Positions 8,324 through 16,987 of a stretch of DNA of 38,804 nucleotides are shown piece by piece. The notes beneath the pieces were generated by a model. It did not search any database and was not told the origin of the DNA. It worked only from the letters and a program-made list of their open reading frames with translations. How positions within the stretch are numbered: position 1 is the first letter of the stretch; each line of letters begins with the position of its first letter. The translations under genes were made by a program, and so were the position numbers. Source of the DNA: an uncultured Prevotella sp. (GTDB lineage Bacteria > Bacteroidota > Bacteroidia > Bacteroidales > Bacteroidaceae); the NCBI GenBank assembly GCA_947167845.1, contig CAMVJQ010000021.1, forward strand, positions 1 to 38,804, given 5' to 3'.

Positions 8324-9382
8324 TTAACTGGCCGACTCGAACTCTTCGAGGAAGCGCGTGTCGTTCTCAGAGAACATGCGGAGGTCGCTGACGCGATACT
8401 TCAAATTGGTGATGCGCTCGACGCCCATGCCGAAGGCATAGCCGCTGTATTCGCGGGAGTCGATGCCACAGAGTTCGAGCACGTTGGGGTCCACCATGCC
8501 GCAGCCCAGAATTTCGACCCAGCCTGTATGCTTGCAGAAGCCGCAACCTTCGCCGCCACAGATGAAACAGGAGATGTCCATCTCTGCAGAAGGCTCCGTG
8601 AACGGGAAGTAACTGGGGCGGAGACGGATCTTGGTATCGGCACCGAACATCTCGCGGGCAAATGAAAGGAGCACCTGTTTGAGGTCGGTGAACGAGACGT
8701 TCTTGTCGATATATAGACCTTCCACCTGATGGAAGAAACAGTGGGCGCGGGCCGTGATGGCCTCATTGCGATAGACTCGACCCGGGCAGATCACGCGGAT
8801 GGGGCCTGTCAACTTGCCGTCATCAGTATGCATCTGCTCCATCACACGGGCCTGGACAGAGGAGGTGTGGGAGCGGAGCAGGATGTTCTTCGTGACATCG
8901 TTGGGATGCTGGCTGACGAAAAAGGTGTCCTGCATGTCTCGGGCAGGATGGTCGGCGGCAAAGTTCATCTTGGTGAACACATGGAGGTCGTCCTCCACCT
9001 CAGGGCCGTCGGCCAGTACAAATCCCATGCGGGTGAAGATGTCGATGATCTCGTTGGTGACGATGGTGAGCGGATGGCGTGTGCCGAGTTTGACAGGGTA
9101 GGGGGTGCGGGTGAGGTCGATGATCTCCTCACCGCTCTCCTGGGTCTCGCACTCCTCACGCAGACGGTTGATGCGCTCTGTGGCCAGCGTCTTGAGTTCG
9201 TTGATCTTCATGCCGACCGTCTTCTTCTGGTCGGCTGCCACGTCGCGGAAGTCGTTCATGAGTTCCGTGATGGCTCCCTTTCTGCTAAGATATTTCAGTC
9301 GGAGTTGTTCTACTTCCTCTGCATTCTTAGCACTCAAATCCTGTACTTCTTTGAGAAGTTCGTCTATCTTATCAAGTATCAT
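8324..9382 (-). CDS. pheS: Phenylalanyl-tRNA synthetase alpha subunit
   Basis: This is a 352-aa class II synthetase subunit that charges tRNA-Phe as part of an alpha2beta2 enzyme. The N-terminal coiled coil (1-90) binds tRNA. The catalytic core shows motif 2 (GRVYRNEAITARAHCFFHQVEG region, about 202-222), the Phe pocket (FPFTEPSAEMD) and motif 3 (GMGVERI, about 324-330). A CFICGG...CGFCKH segment gives a four-cysteine zinc-like site, seen in some PheS. pheT is not adjacent. It has its own promoter box on the minus strand. Confidence 0.95.
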   Translation of the reverse strand: MILDKIDELLKEVQDLSAKNAEEVEQLRLKYLSRKGAITELMNDFRDVAADQKKTVGMKINELKTLATERINRLREECETQESGEEIIDLTRTPYPVKLGTRHPLTIVTNEIIDIFTRMGFVLADGPEVEDDLHVFTKMNFAADHPARDMQDTFFVSQHPNDVTKNILLRSHTSSVQARVMEQMHTDDGKLTGPIRVICPGRVYRNEAITARAHCFFHQVEGLYIDKNVSFTDLKQVLLSFAREMFGADTKIRLRPSYFPFTEPSAEMDISCFICGGEGCGFCKHTGWVEILGCGMVDPNVLELCGIDSREYSGYAFGMGVERITNLKYRVSDLRMFSENDTRFLEEFESAS

Positions 9383-9408
9383 AACTGTTAAAATTGCAAT
9401 TTTGCGTG

Positions 9409-9416
9409 CAAAGGTA
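9409..9416 (-). promoter_or_regulatory. -7 box for pheS
   Basis: TACCTTTG on the minus strand, 27 bases before the pheS ATG. No convincing -33 box is seen. Confidence 0.7.
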
Positions 9417-9436
9417 CAACATTTTTTCCTTTTTTC

Positions 9437-9468
9437 TCTGTTTATTCATATTATTTTTTGTAACTTTG
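9437..9468 (+). promoter_or_regulatory. Promoter of the DUF4348/murB/metallo-hydrolase cluster
   Basis: TCTG (9437-9440, near TTTG), 20 bases, TAACTTTG (9461-9468). It lies 47 bases before the lipoprotein start and is divergent from the pheS promoter. Confidence 0.7.
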
Positions 9469-9515
9469 CCGAAATTTTGAGAGAATATATAGACTGACGA
9501 GTTACTACTAAGTAG

Positions 9516-10352
9516 ATGAGAAAGGTTGTTTATGCGTTCTTTGCATGTGCACTACTGATGTTTTCGTGTCAGGGGAATCCGACGCGGCAGGCAGATACTA
9601 TTGCCGATACAATAGTCGACTCTGTTGACACCATGCCTGCTGACACGCTGGAGCAGTTGCTTATAGACACGCCGATGCCTAAGGCGGCAGATGAATTGTT
9701 CGACGACTTCGTGTTCAATTTCGCTGCCAACAAGCGTCTGCAGCGTGAACGCGTGGTATTCCCCCTGAAGGTTCGCAAACAGGGCAAGGAGGAGCAGATA
9801 GAGAAAAAACAATGGAAGATGGAGCACTTCTTCATGCGTCAGGGCTACTATACCTTGATGTTCAACGACGATCAGCAAATGGCGCTGATGAAGGATACAT
9901 CGCTCAACAGTGCCATCGTGGAGAAAATCCTCTTGCGCAAGAATCTGGTGAAGGACTACGTGTTCCGTAGGATTCGTGGCGCTTGGCTGCTGCTCGAAAT
10001 CAGGGAGACGCCGATAGCGGAGAATGTGAATGCATCGTTTCTTGAGTTTTACAAGCGGTTTGTCACCGATTCTGCTTTCCAGTTGAAGAGTCTGAACCAG
10101 ACGGTGACCTTTGTAGGGCCTGACCCTGACGACGACTTCAATCAGATGGAGGGTGTGATTACGCCTGACACTTGGATGGCCTTCGCCCCACAGTTGCCGT
10201 CGAAGTCAATCTATAATATTATCTATGGACAGCCGAAGCAGGAAGGCAAGAGCAAGATTTTTATCATGCGTGGCATTGCCAACGGGCAGGAACTGGAACT
10301 GAGGTTTAAGAAGGTGGGCAACCGCTGGCTGCTGGTGAAAATGACGACGTAG
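9516..10352 (+). CDS. Lipoprotein with DUF4348-like domain
   Basis: This 278-aa lipoprotein has a lipobox at LMFSC with C18 as the acylated cysteine, followed by an acidic, Thr/Asp-rich linker (20-55). The globular part begins DELFDDFVFNFA and contains paired beta strands, ending in GNRWLLVKMTT. The fold resembles Bacteroidales DUF4348 proteins, recalled from memory. The role is unknown; the protein should sit in the envelope. It heads a plus-strand cluster and is two bases upstream of murB, so the two are co-transcribed. Confidence 0.75.
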   Translation: MRKVVYAFFACALLMFSCQGNPTRQADTIADTIVDSVDTMPADTLEQLLIDTPMPKAADELFDDFVFNFAANKRLQRERVVFPLKVRKQGKEEQIEKKQWKMEHFFMRQGYYTLMFNDDQQMALMKDTSLNSAIVEKILLRKNLVKDYVFRRIRGAWLLLEIRETPIAENVNASFLEFYKRFVTDSAFQLKSLNQTVTFVGPDPDDDFNQMEGVITPDTWMAFAPQLPSKSIYNIIYGQPKQEGKSKIFIMRGIANGQELELRFKKVGNRWLLVKMTT

Positions 10353-10354
10353 CG

Positions 10355-11356
10355 ATGAGGAATTTAAGAGACTATAGTCTGAAAGCGCACAACACATTTG
10401 GTATCGAGGCCAAGTGCAGCCGTTTCCTGGAATACGAGACGGTGGAAGAGGCTCAGCGGGCGGCACGGCTTCTGAGAGAGTCGGCTACGCCTTATATTAT
10501 AATAGGTGGCGGCAGCAATCTGTTGCTGACGAGGGACTTTGACGGCATCGTGGTGCATTCGGCCCTCAAGGGATACGCTATCGAGGGTGACAGGATGGTC
10601 TGCGGTAGCGGTATGGAATGGGACGACGTCGTGGCCGTCAGTCTGCAGACGGGGCTGTACGGTGCCGAGAACCTCTCGTGGATTCCTGGTGACGTGGGGG
10701 CCAGTGCCGTTCAGAACATCGGCGCCTACGGCGTGGAGGCGCGGGACCTGATAGAGCGCGTGGAGATGGTGGAGATAGCCACAGGGCAACTACTGACTGT
10801 TACGAAGGAGGCGTGCGAATACGGTTATCGGCAGAGTCGCTTCAAGCAGGATTGGAAGAACCGTTATCTGATAACGAAGGTGACCTATCGCTTCTCGCTC
10901 ACTTTCGAACCTATACTTGACTATGGCAATATCCGTTCAGAACTGGAGCGGAAAGGCATCGCGACACCTACTGCAATGCAGTTGCGCGATACAATCATTG
11001 ACATCCGGCGGGCCAAACTGCCTGATCCGAAGGAGGAGGGAAATGCGGGCAGTTTCTTCATGAATCCCATCGTTGGGCGCAGGAAATATGAACTTCTTGC
11101 TTCAGAGTATGAGGGAATGCCTCACTATGAGGTGGATGCTGACCATGTGAAGATCCCTGCGGGCTGGATGATCGACCAGTGCGGCTGGAAAGGAAAATCG
11201 CTGGGGCGTGCTGGTGTCCACGACAAGCAGGCACTGGTGCTGGTCAACCGTGGCGGGGCTACAGGCGATGAGATAGTCGCACTCTGTGAGGCCATCCGCC
11301 GCGATGTCTATGAGAAGTTTGGTATCATGATCTATCCCGAGGTGAATATTGTATGA
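10355..11356 (+). CDS. murB: UDP-N-acetylenolpyruvoylglucosamine reductase
   Basis: This 333-aa FAD enzyme makes UDP-N-acetylmuramate with NADPH in the cytoplasm, an early step of peptidoglycan synthesis. The FAD-binding segment is IIIGGGSNLLLT (48-59), followed by SWIPGDVGASAVQNIGAYG (108-126). The catalytic residues are R159 (GYRQSRF), S233 (GNAGSFFMNP) and E329 (YPEVNIV). The Y-loop insertion makes it a type I MurB like the E. coli enzyme. The stop overlaps the ATG of the metallo-hydrolase by 4 bases. Confidence 0.96.
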   Translation: MRNLRDYSLKAHNTFGIEAKCSRFLEYETVEEAQRAARLLRESATPYIIIGGGSNLLLTRDFDGIVVHSALKGYAIEGDRMVCGSGMEWDDVVAVSLQTGLYGAENLSWIPGDVGASAVQNIGAYGVEARDLIERVEMVEIATGQLLTVTKEACEYGYRQSRFKQDWKNRYLITKVTYRFSLTFEPILDYGNIRSELERKGIATPTAMQLRDTIIDIRRAKLPDPKEEGNAGSFFMNPIVGRRKYELLASEYEGMPHYEVDADHVKIPAGWMIDQCGWKGKSLGRAGVHDKQALVLVNRGGATGDEIVALCEAIRRDVYEKFGIMIYPEVNIV

Positions 11357-12114
11357 GACTGACGTTTCTTGGAACAGGTACTTCTTGTGGCGTGCCAGTG
11401 ATAGGCTGCCAGTGCAAGGTCTGCCGGAGTACAGACCCTCGCGACAAGCGTACTCGCTGCTCGGCCTTGGTGGAGACGGAGACGACACGTCTGCTGATAG
11501 ACTGCGGCCCGGATTTCCGTATGCAGATATTGCCCCAGCCGTTTCGAAAGATAGACGGCATCCTGGTCACCCACAGCCATTATGACCACATGGGCGGAAT
11601 GGATGACATACGGCCCTACTGTCAGTTTGGTGAAATCAATGTCTATGCCGACCCGCAGGCCCGCCTGTCGATGCTGGAGATGCTGCCCTATTGTTTTGCG
11701 GAGCATCGCTATCCAGGGGTGCCTGCTATCGGGCTGCATGAGATTCATCCGCATGAACTTTTACGAATAGGCGACTTGGAGATCGTGCCGATCCAGGTGA
11801 TGCATGGGCAACTGCCAATCCTGGGCTATCGGATCGGTCCGCTGGCCTACATCACTGACATGAAGACAATGGATGAGGGCGAGATGCCCTATCTGGAGGG
11901 GACGGAACTGCTCGTGGTCAATGCCCTTCGTTTCGACAAACCTCATCACTCCCATCAACTTGTGGCCGATGCCGTTGCCTTTGCCCGCAAGGTGGGGGCC
12001 AGGCAGACCTATCTGATCCATTCCTGTCATGACATCGGGCTTCATGCCGAGGTGAATGCGAAATTACCACAGGATATACAGTTGGCTTATGATGGTCAAA
12101 TCGTGGATTTTTAG
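11353..12114 (+). CDS. PhnP-like metallo-beta-lactamase-fold hydrolase
   Basis: This 253-aa cytoplasmic hydrolase has the zinc motif HSHYDH (74-79). Later ligands are probably H134 (VMHGQ), D152 (ITDMK) and H208 (HSCHD). An extra cysteine site near the N-terminus (C12, C19, C21, C24 in SCGVPVIGCQCKVC) resembles the second zinc site of PhnP cyclic phosphodiesterases. No phn genes are present, so a general phosphodiesterase role is more likely than phosphonate use. ATGA overlap with murB shows coupled translation. Confidence 0.88.
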   Translation: MRLTFLGTGTSCGVPVIGCQCKVCRSTDPRDKRTRCSALVETETTRLLIDCGPDFRMQILPQPFRKIDGILVTHSHYDHMGGMDDIRPYCQFGEINVYADPQARLSMLEMLPYCFAEHRYPGVPAIGLHEIHPHELLRIGDLEIVPIQVMHGQLPILGYRIGPLAYITDMKTMDEGEMPYLEGTELLVVNALRFDKPHHSHQLVADAVAFARKVGARQTYLIHSCHDIGLHAEVNAKLPQDIQLAYDGQIVDF

Positions 12115-12184
12115 CCGTTTATTGAGTCAAAAAGCCTTTTAATGGTTAAAGAATGTTATAGAATTGCACTTTTTGGGAGAAATA

Positions 12185-12216
12185 CTTGCAGGGATATGAA
12201 AAATGCCTTATCTTTG
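12185..12216 (+). promoter_or_regulatory. Promoter of a candidate small RNA
   Basis: CTTG (12185-12188), 20 bases, TATCTTTG (12209-12216). No plausible protein start follows before the terminator. Confidence 0.7.
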
Positions 12217-12222
12217 CAATGT

Positions 12223-12288
12223 GTTTTTCATAGTATTAGATTTAAGGTTAACAAAGGTTTGGGTCCCAGCGGGGACCCGTTTTTTTTG
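12223..12288 (+). ncRNA. Candidate small RNA of about 65 nt
   Basis: A consensus promoter (12185-12216) is followed within about 75 bases by a strong intrinsic terminator: GGGTCCC (12261-12267), loop AGCG, GGGACCC (12272-12278), then eight T (12280-12287). The predicted transcript begins near 12223 and holds no convincing ORF. Its 5' part is A/T-rich and likely single-stranded (around TTAGATTTAAGGTTAAC), which could be a base-pairing seed. Alternatively the hairpin ends the murB/metallo-hydrolase transcript, 146 bases downstream of its last stop, and the promoter is incidental. Start and family are inferred. Confidence 0.55.
12261..12287 (+). terminator. Intrinsic terminator, GC stem plus eight T
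   Basis: A 7-bp GC-rich stem with a 4-base loop and a T8 run on the plus strand. It is the clearest rho-independent terminator in the window and does not work in the minus direction. Confidence 0.85.
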
Positions 12289-12324
12289 CTGTCATGTCAA
12301 AGGGGTATAAAAAAAGCGCTTTTC

Positions 12325-12612
12325 TCAGTGCTTTTTCTTCTTGACGGGTGATGACTTCTTCCCAAACAATGATCCGTAGTTCTTCATCAGTTTCCTGACG
12401 ACCAGGAAGATGTCGATGGCCGTGACGCTGTGGGCTATCATACTGGAGACAAATTCGCCCTTTGTACTCTCGTCGCGCTTGATGAAGGTCTGCCTCCAGA
12501 GTGTGCTGAACTTGGTGTTGTCCTGCTGTAGTTCGCTGAGCAGTTGCTCTTTGCGCGCCTGGATCTGCTCCAGGGTACGGAACTCGATTGGTTCTTTCTT
12601 GACGGGAAGCAT
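12325..12612 (-). CDS. Hypothetical 95-aa protein of the YtxH/holin-like cluster
   Basis: This small basic protein has a central helical segment and a lysine-rich C-terminus (KKSSPVKKKKH). No domain is recognised. A moderately hydrophobic stretch (HSVTAIDIFLVVRKLM, about 62-77) may associate with the membrane. It is the last gene of a three-gene minus-strand cluster, 20 bases after the holin-like gene, and probably acts with those two small membrane proteins. Confidence 0.7.
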   Translation of the reverse strand: MLPVKKEPIEFRTLEQIQARKEQLLSELQQDNTKFSTLWRQTFIKRDESTKGEFVSSMIAHSVTAIDIFLVVRKLMKNYGSLFGKKSSPVKKKKH

Positions 12613-12632
12613 GGTTCTTACGGGTTTGAAGT

Positions 12633-12983
12633 TTACTTGCTGAGCAGAAGTCCAGCCAGGAATCGTACCAGCGGCTTCTCAATCCAGTTCTTCCGATTGA
12701 AGATAAAGAGGATGAAGATCAGCAGGTGGATGGCCACCACGATGAGGAACGCCTTTGTCAGTCCGATATAGGCGGAAAGCCAGAAGGCGATGGCAAAGAA
12801 GAAGTACATCAGCACGGCTATCGAGATGAAAAGGAACAGAATCGCCAAGGTAGCAGCCTTCAACAGGCGTACTACCTTGTCGATGACGTCGAGTTTCACA
12901 TACTCAGACTGGAGTTCAAGATAGTGCTTGAGAATCTCGATGAGTTGCGCAATCGACTCTACGTTCTTGTCGCTGGAGAGCAC
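12633..12983 (-). CDS. Small membrane protein, phage-holin-3-6-like family
   Basis: This 116-aa protein has two transmembrane helices (about 45-68, AATLAILFLFISIAVLMYFFFAI, and 73-95). An amphipathic N-terminal helix precedes them and a short basic tail follows. The layout matches the Phage_holin_3_6 family, which despite the name is chromosomal and common next to YtxH proteins. The start is GTG at 12981-12983; a stop lies six codons upstream and no ATG is available in frame. It is in the middle of the cluster. Confidence 0.75.
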   Translation of the reverse strand: MLSSDKNVESIAQLIEILKHYLELQSEYVKLDVIDKVVRLLKAATLAILFLFISIAVLMYFFFAIAFWLSAYIGLTKAFLIVVAIHLLIFILFIFNRKNWIEKPLVRFLAGLLLSK

Positions 12984-13008
12984 TTCTGTGGATGACGATT
13001 AACGGATG

Positions 13009-13224
13009 TTATGCTTCCTCCTCGGCTGCGTCCTGAATGTCGTCAACCAGGTCGGTGACTTCCTTGCGGCTGAGTTTGATGTTGTGCTTCTTGAGGAAGT
13101 CCTCAATAGTGTCTGTTATTTTAATGCGAGTGTCCTGACCCTTCTCAGGAGCCATCAAGATACCTAATGCTGCGCCGGCGATAGCACCGCCGAGGAATGC
13201 GCCAATATAACCTAAACTCTTCAT
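13009..13224 (-). CDS. YtxH-like small membrane protein
   Basis: This 71-aa protein has one glycine-rich transmembrane helix (IGAFLGGAIAGAALGILMAP, 7-26) followed by EKGQDTR and an acidic tail ending DAAEEEA, the typical YtxH layout. YtxH-like proteins are linked to general stress in other bacteria. Here it is first in a three-gene minus-strand cluster with its own promoter box. Confidence 0.85.
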   Translation of the reverse strand: MKSLGYIGAFLGGAIAGAALGILMAPEKGQDTRIKITDTIEDFLKKHNIKLSRKEVTDLVDDIQDAAEEEA

Positions 13225-13264
13225 AGTTAATAATATTTGAAGTGAAACATTTGTTTATTTCTTG

Positions 13265-13272
13265 CAAATGTA
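13265..13272 (-). promoter_or_regulatory. -7 box for the YtxH/holin-like cluster
   Basis: TACATTTG on the minus strand, 40 bases before the start. Divergent from the SPOR gene promoter region. Confidence 0.65.
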
Positions 13273-13388
13273 CGCATTTATTTTGAAAAAACACCACTTT
13301 GGCCTGTCATTTTTTGTTAAAATGCCGATATTTCCGCCATTTAACAAACTTTATGCACCTTTTTTATCGCTTTTTCCCCGATATTTTG

Positions 13389-13396
13389 TAATTTCG
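13389..13396 (+). promoter_or_regulatory. Weak -7 box for the SPOR/ruvX/def series
   Basis: TAATTTCG, one base off TAnnTTTG, 45 bases before the SPOR lipoprotein ATG. It is the only promoter-like element I found for the long plus-strand series that follows. Confidence 0.5.
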
Positions 13397-13441
13397 CACC
13401 AAATTCAGAATAAACATGTAACATATTAATAAATTACAAAG

Positions 13442-13951
13442 ATGAAAAAGTACACTGTTTTATGCGCAGGTCTGTGCCTGGCATTGGCTTTTACAAGTTG
13501 CGGATCAAGTGAGAGTGCCTACAAGAAGGCTTACGAGAAGGCTAAGCAGTATGATACTGCCACAGCCCAGCAGCAGTCGGCTGTCCAGACACCTGTGGAG
13601 ACTCCCGCTGTAGTTGCTCCTGTCCAGACAAGGCCCGCTACAGACACCCGTGTTTATGATAATGCAGACAACGTGTCAGTCCGTCAGGAGAGCGTCTCTC
13701 TCGTTAACGGAAGTGGTCTTAGAGCCTACAGCGTGGTGGTTGGCTCTTTCGGCCTGCTGTCGAATGCCGAGGGGCTGCAGCAGCGTCTGAAGGATGCTGG
13801 CTATAACGCACAGATTGTGAAGAATGAGGGTCGTAACATGTATCGTGTCGTTGCTTCAACATTCGACAACAAGGCCGATGCAGCCCGCAGCCGCGACCAG
13901 TTCCGTGCCCAGGATGCTTACAAGGACGCTTGGTTGCTCTCTAATCAGTAA
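13442..13951 (+). CDS. SPOR-domain lipoprotein
   Basis: This 169-aa lipoprotein has a lipobox ending at C20 (FTSCGSS). A low-complexity Gln/Pro/Val linker (40-70) leads to a SPOR domain (about 92-168: AYSVVVGSFGLLSNAEGLQQRL, then NMYRVVASTFDN). SPOR domains bind peptidoglycan lacking stem peptides at division sites, so the protein may sit at the septum. It is six bases upstream of ruvX and probably heads the transcript. Confidence 0.9.
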   Translation: MKKYTVLCAGLCLALAFTSCGSSESAYKKAYEKAKQYDTATAQQQSAVQTPVETPAVVAPVQTRPATDTRVYDNADNVSVRQESVSLVNGSGLRAYSVVVGSFGLLSNAEGLQQRLKDAGYNAQIVKNEGRNMYRVVASTFDNKADAARSRDQFRAQDAYKDAWLLSNQ

Positions 13952-13957
13952 GACAGA

Positions 13958-14371
13958 TTGGCGCGGATTCTTTCCATTGACTACGGTAAGAAGCGTACCG
14001 GATTAGCAGTCACCGACCCTCTGCAGATCATAGCCGGAGGGTTGGCGACTGTTTCTACTTCGGAACTCTTCGACTGGCTCAAGGCCTATTTGGTCAAGGA
14101 GCCTGTTGAGCGTATTATCATCGGCGAGCCCCGGCAGCCCAATGGCCAGCCCAGTGAGAACCTGGCGCGTGTGCAGCAGTTTGTCAACCGTTGGCGCAAG
14201 GCTGTTCCAGAGGTGCCTATAGAGTATTACGACGAGCGGTTCACGTCGGTATTGGCGCATCAGGCGATGCTCCAGGGTGGACTGAGGAAAAAGGCCCGTC
14301 AAGATAAAGCCCTTGTCGATGAGATCTCTGCCACGATAATTTTGGAGGATTATTTAAGAAGCAAGAAATGA
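13958..14371 (+). CDS. ruvX: RuvX/YqgF RNase-H-fold nuclease
   Basis: This 137-aa cytoplasmic nuclease belongs to the YqgF/RuvX family, linked to 16S rRNA 5' maturation and Holliday-junction resolution. The first catalytic Asp is D8 in [16 protein letters not shown] carries the second acidic residue, DERFTS is the conserved segment and [13 protein letters not shown] is the C-terminal motif. The start is TTG at 13958; no ATG is in frame nearby and this gives the usual [10 protein letters not shown]. Its stop overlaps the def ATG by 4 bases. Confidence 0.93.
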   Translation: MARILSIDYGKKRTGLAVTDPLQIIAGGLATVSTSELFDWLKAYLVKEPVERIIIGEPRQPNGQPSENLARVQQFVNRWRKAVPEVPIEYYDERFTSVLAHQAMLQGGLRKKARQDKALVDEISATIILEDYLRSKK

Positions 14372-14928
14372 TATTACCTATTTATATATATGGTCAGCCC
14401 GTTCTGCGCAAGGTGGCTGAAGATATAACGTCCGACTATCCCGACCTACAGCAGTTGATTGCTGACATGTGGGAGACGCTGGCTGAGTCGGAGGGCATCG
14501 GACTGGCTGCCCCTCAGATTGGCAAGGCTATCCGACTCTCTGTGATTGACCTCGACGTGATCTCTGAAGATTTGCCTGAATATAAGGGATTCCGGCAGGT
14601 GTTCATCAATCCGCACATCATAGACTATGACGACTCCAATACCGACTCATCAGAAGAGGGCTGCCTGTCGTTGCCCGCTATTCATGAGAAAGTGGTACGT
14701 CCGACAAAGATTCACGTCGAATGGGACGATGAGCAGTTTCAGCATCACGACGAGTGGATTGAGGGCTATCTGGCCCGTGTGATGCAGCATGAGTTCGACC
14801 ATCTTGACGGTAAAATGTTTGTCGACCGTATCTCTCCGCTCCGTAAACAACTGATAAAGAGTAAACTGGCTGCGCTGATTAAGGGCCGTTATCGCTGCGG
14901 ATATAAGACAAAGCCGGTCAGAAGATGA
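14368..14928 (+). CDS. def: Peptide deformylase
   Basis: This 186-aa metalloenzyme removes the formyl group from nascent proteins. All three family motifs are present: [10 protein letters not shown] (43-52), EEGCLS with metal ligand C99, and HEFDHLDG with H141, E142 and H145. It is normal length. It overlaps ruvX and the TPR gene by 4 bases each (ATGA), so translation is coupled. Confidence 0.97.
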   Translation: MILPIYIYGQPVLRKVAEDITSDYPDLQQLIADMWETLAESEGIGLAAPQIGKAIRLSVIDLDVISEDLPEYKGFRQVFINPHIIDYDDSNTDSSEEGCLSLPAIHEKVVRPTKIHVEWDDEQFQHHDEWIEGYLARVMQHEFDHLDGKMFVDRISPLRKQLIKSKLAALIKGRYRCGYKTKPVRR

Positions 14929-16970
14929 GTAGTGACAAATGGCCAATGAGGGGAATGGTTACGTTAGTGGCAGATAGACGGCAGTTCATGCGTGGCACAG
15001 GCTGCAGATGTCGTGCGGTCATGGTAATCTTGTTTCTCATTTCCCATTTCCTGTCACTCCCTTCGTTTGCCCAGTACAATATTGATCGCGTGATCATGAT
15101 AGGGCGTTCCGCCCTCTATTATGAGGACTATGTGCTCTCCATCCAATATTTCAATCAGGCTATCTCGGCCAAGCCCTATCTCTATGAGCCTTGGTACTTC
15201 AGAGGCATCGCCAAGTATTATCTCGACGACTACCGTGGGGCGGAGAGCGACTGCACGGAGGCCATCGAGCGTAATCCTTACGTGGTGGGGCTCTATGAGT
15301 TGCGCGGACTCTGCCGGATCAACCAGAAGAAGTTTTCCGAAGCCATCAGCGATTATACGCGAGCCCTGCACTATGACCCTGTGAATCAGAATCTCTGGCA
15401 CAACCGCATCCTCTGTCGCATTCAGGAGAAGGACTACGATCGCGGACTGGCAGAGATTGACACGATGCTCCAGCACTGGTCCGGATATGCTCGTGCCTAT
15501 TCGATGCAGGCAGAGATCTATCTGTTGCAGAAAGATACGACGGAGGCTGTCAAGTCGCTTGACAAGAGTCTGGAACTGGACCCTTATGACGGCGGCATCT
15601 GGGCAGAGCGCGCCGTCATCAGTCTCTCGCGACAGCAATGGAAGGAGGGCGAAGAATTCCTTGACAAGTCAATCCATCTGCTGCCCAAGCATGCGGGCAA
15701 CTTCATCAACCGTGCAATGGCGCGCTACAACCAGAACAATCTGAGGGGAGCGATGGCCGACTATGACACGGCACTCGACCTGGAACCCAACAATTTCCTC
15801 GGCCATTATAATCGGGGACTGCTGCGTGCTCAGGTGGGCGACGATAACCGTGGCATCGAGGACTTCGACTTCGTGCTGCGCTTGGAGCCAAACAACCTGA
15901 TGGCCCTCTTCAACCGTGCGCTCCTGTTGGAGCAGACGGGTAATCTGCGGGCCGCCATCCGCGATTATTCCAAGGTTATCGAGGAGTTCCCCAATTTCTG
16001 GTTCGGCCTTGAGCATCGTGCCTCCTGCTATCGGCGGCTCGGAAATGCGCGTCAGGCGGAACTCGACGAATTCCGTATCCTGAAGGCCCAGATGGACAAG
16101 CGCTACGGCAAGCAGCCCCGCCTGTCAAAGAAGCAGATGCGACGTAAAAGCGATACTGACCTGGAGAAGTACAACCAACTTGTCGTGGCCGACGAACAGG
16201 AGGTGGAGCATGAATACCGCAGCGACTACAGGGGTAGGGTGCAGAACAGAAAGGTGGACATCGTCCTGCAGCCGATGTTCTCGCTGGCCTTCGTGCGTAC
16301 ACCCAGTGATGTACACAACTCTCATCCCTATGATCCGGATGTGGACGCCTTCAACCAGCGGAGCAAGACTTATCCCCTCTATATCATCGGTGAGCAGCCG
16401 AACGTCAGCGAAAAGCGGATGCAGCGCTATTTCACCTATCTGGACTCCGTCAGTACAGCCATTCAGCAGGCCAAGAGCGACAGACAAGTGGCACCCCTAC
16501 TGTTGTTGCGGGCGGTGGCCTATACCGGTATACAGAATAACGAGAACGCCATCGACGACCTGTCCATTCTCCTTCAGATAGACTCCACCTCGGTGCTCGC
16601 TCTCTGGCAGCGGGCCGTCTGTCAGGCCAGGGTCAACGACTTCAATGCCTCACAGGGCACCAATGTGGAACTGAAGTCAGCCATCGTGCTCAACGATCTC
16701 ACGCAGGCCATCAGCCGTGCGCCCCGCAACCCCTACCTCTATTATAATCGTGGCAACCTATTTGCACAACGAAAAGACTACCGCCGTGCCATCGATGACT
16801 TTACACGCGCTTTGGAACTGGACCACGACCTGGCCGAGGCTTATTATAACCGAGGGCTGGTGTACATCTATTCCAATCGTCTGAAAGAGGGCGTTGACGA
16901 CCTCTCCAAGGCAGGCGAGTTAGGACTCTATACGGCTTACAGCGTCATTAAGAAATATCGCGAAAAATAA
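14925..16970 (+). CDS. Exported TPR-repeat protein
   Basis: This 681-aa protein has an N-terminal hydrophobic export signal (about 30-50, [19 protein letters not shown]) after an unusually long polar leader. The real start may be a later ATG (residues 8, 11, 22 or 33), but the ATGA overlap with def supports 14925. It has two arrays of tetratricopeptide repeats, about 75-395 and 515-670, with clear units such as [21 protein letters not shown] basic linker of about 120 residues separates them. TPR arrays bind proteins, so a periplasmic scaffold is likely. From memory, a TPR protein follows def and precedes thrS in Bacteroides; here three genes lie between. Confidence 0.88.
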   Translation: MSSDKWPMRGMVTLVADRRQFMRGTGCRCRAVMVILFLISHFLSLPSFAQYNIDRVIMIGRSALYYEDYVLSIQYFNQAISAKPYLYEPWYFRGIAKYYLDDYRGAESDCTEAIERNPYVVGLYELRGLCRINQKKFSEAISDYTRALHYDPVNQNLWHNRILCRIQEKDYDRGLAEIDTMLQHWSGYARAYSMQAEIYLLQKDTTEAVKSLDKSLELDPYDGGIWAERAVISLSRQQWKEGEEFLDKSIHLLPKHAGNFINRAMARYNQNNLRGAMADYDTALDLEPNNFLGHYNRGLLRAQVGDDNRGIEDFDFVLRLEPNNLMALFNRALLLEQTGNLRAAIRDYSKVIEEFPNFWFGLEHRASCYRRLGNARQAELDEFRILKAQMDKRYGKQPRLSKKQMRRKSDTDLEKYNQLVVADEQEVEHEYRSDYRGRVQNRKVDIVLQPMFSLAFVRTPSDVHNSHPYDPDVDAFNQRSKTYPLYIIGEQPNVSEKRMQRYFTYLDSVSTAIQQAKSDRQVAPLLLLRAVAYTGIQNNENAIDDLSILLQIDSTSVLALWQRAVCQARVNDFNASQGTNVELKSAIVLNDLTQAISRAPRNPYLYYNRGNLFAQRKDYRRAIDDFTRALELDHDLAEAYYNRGLVYIYSNRLKEGVDDLSKAGELGLYTAYSVIKKYREK

Positions 16971-16987
16971 CAAAAAGATAACAGCCC

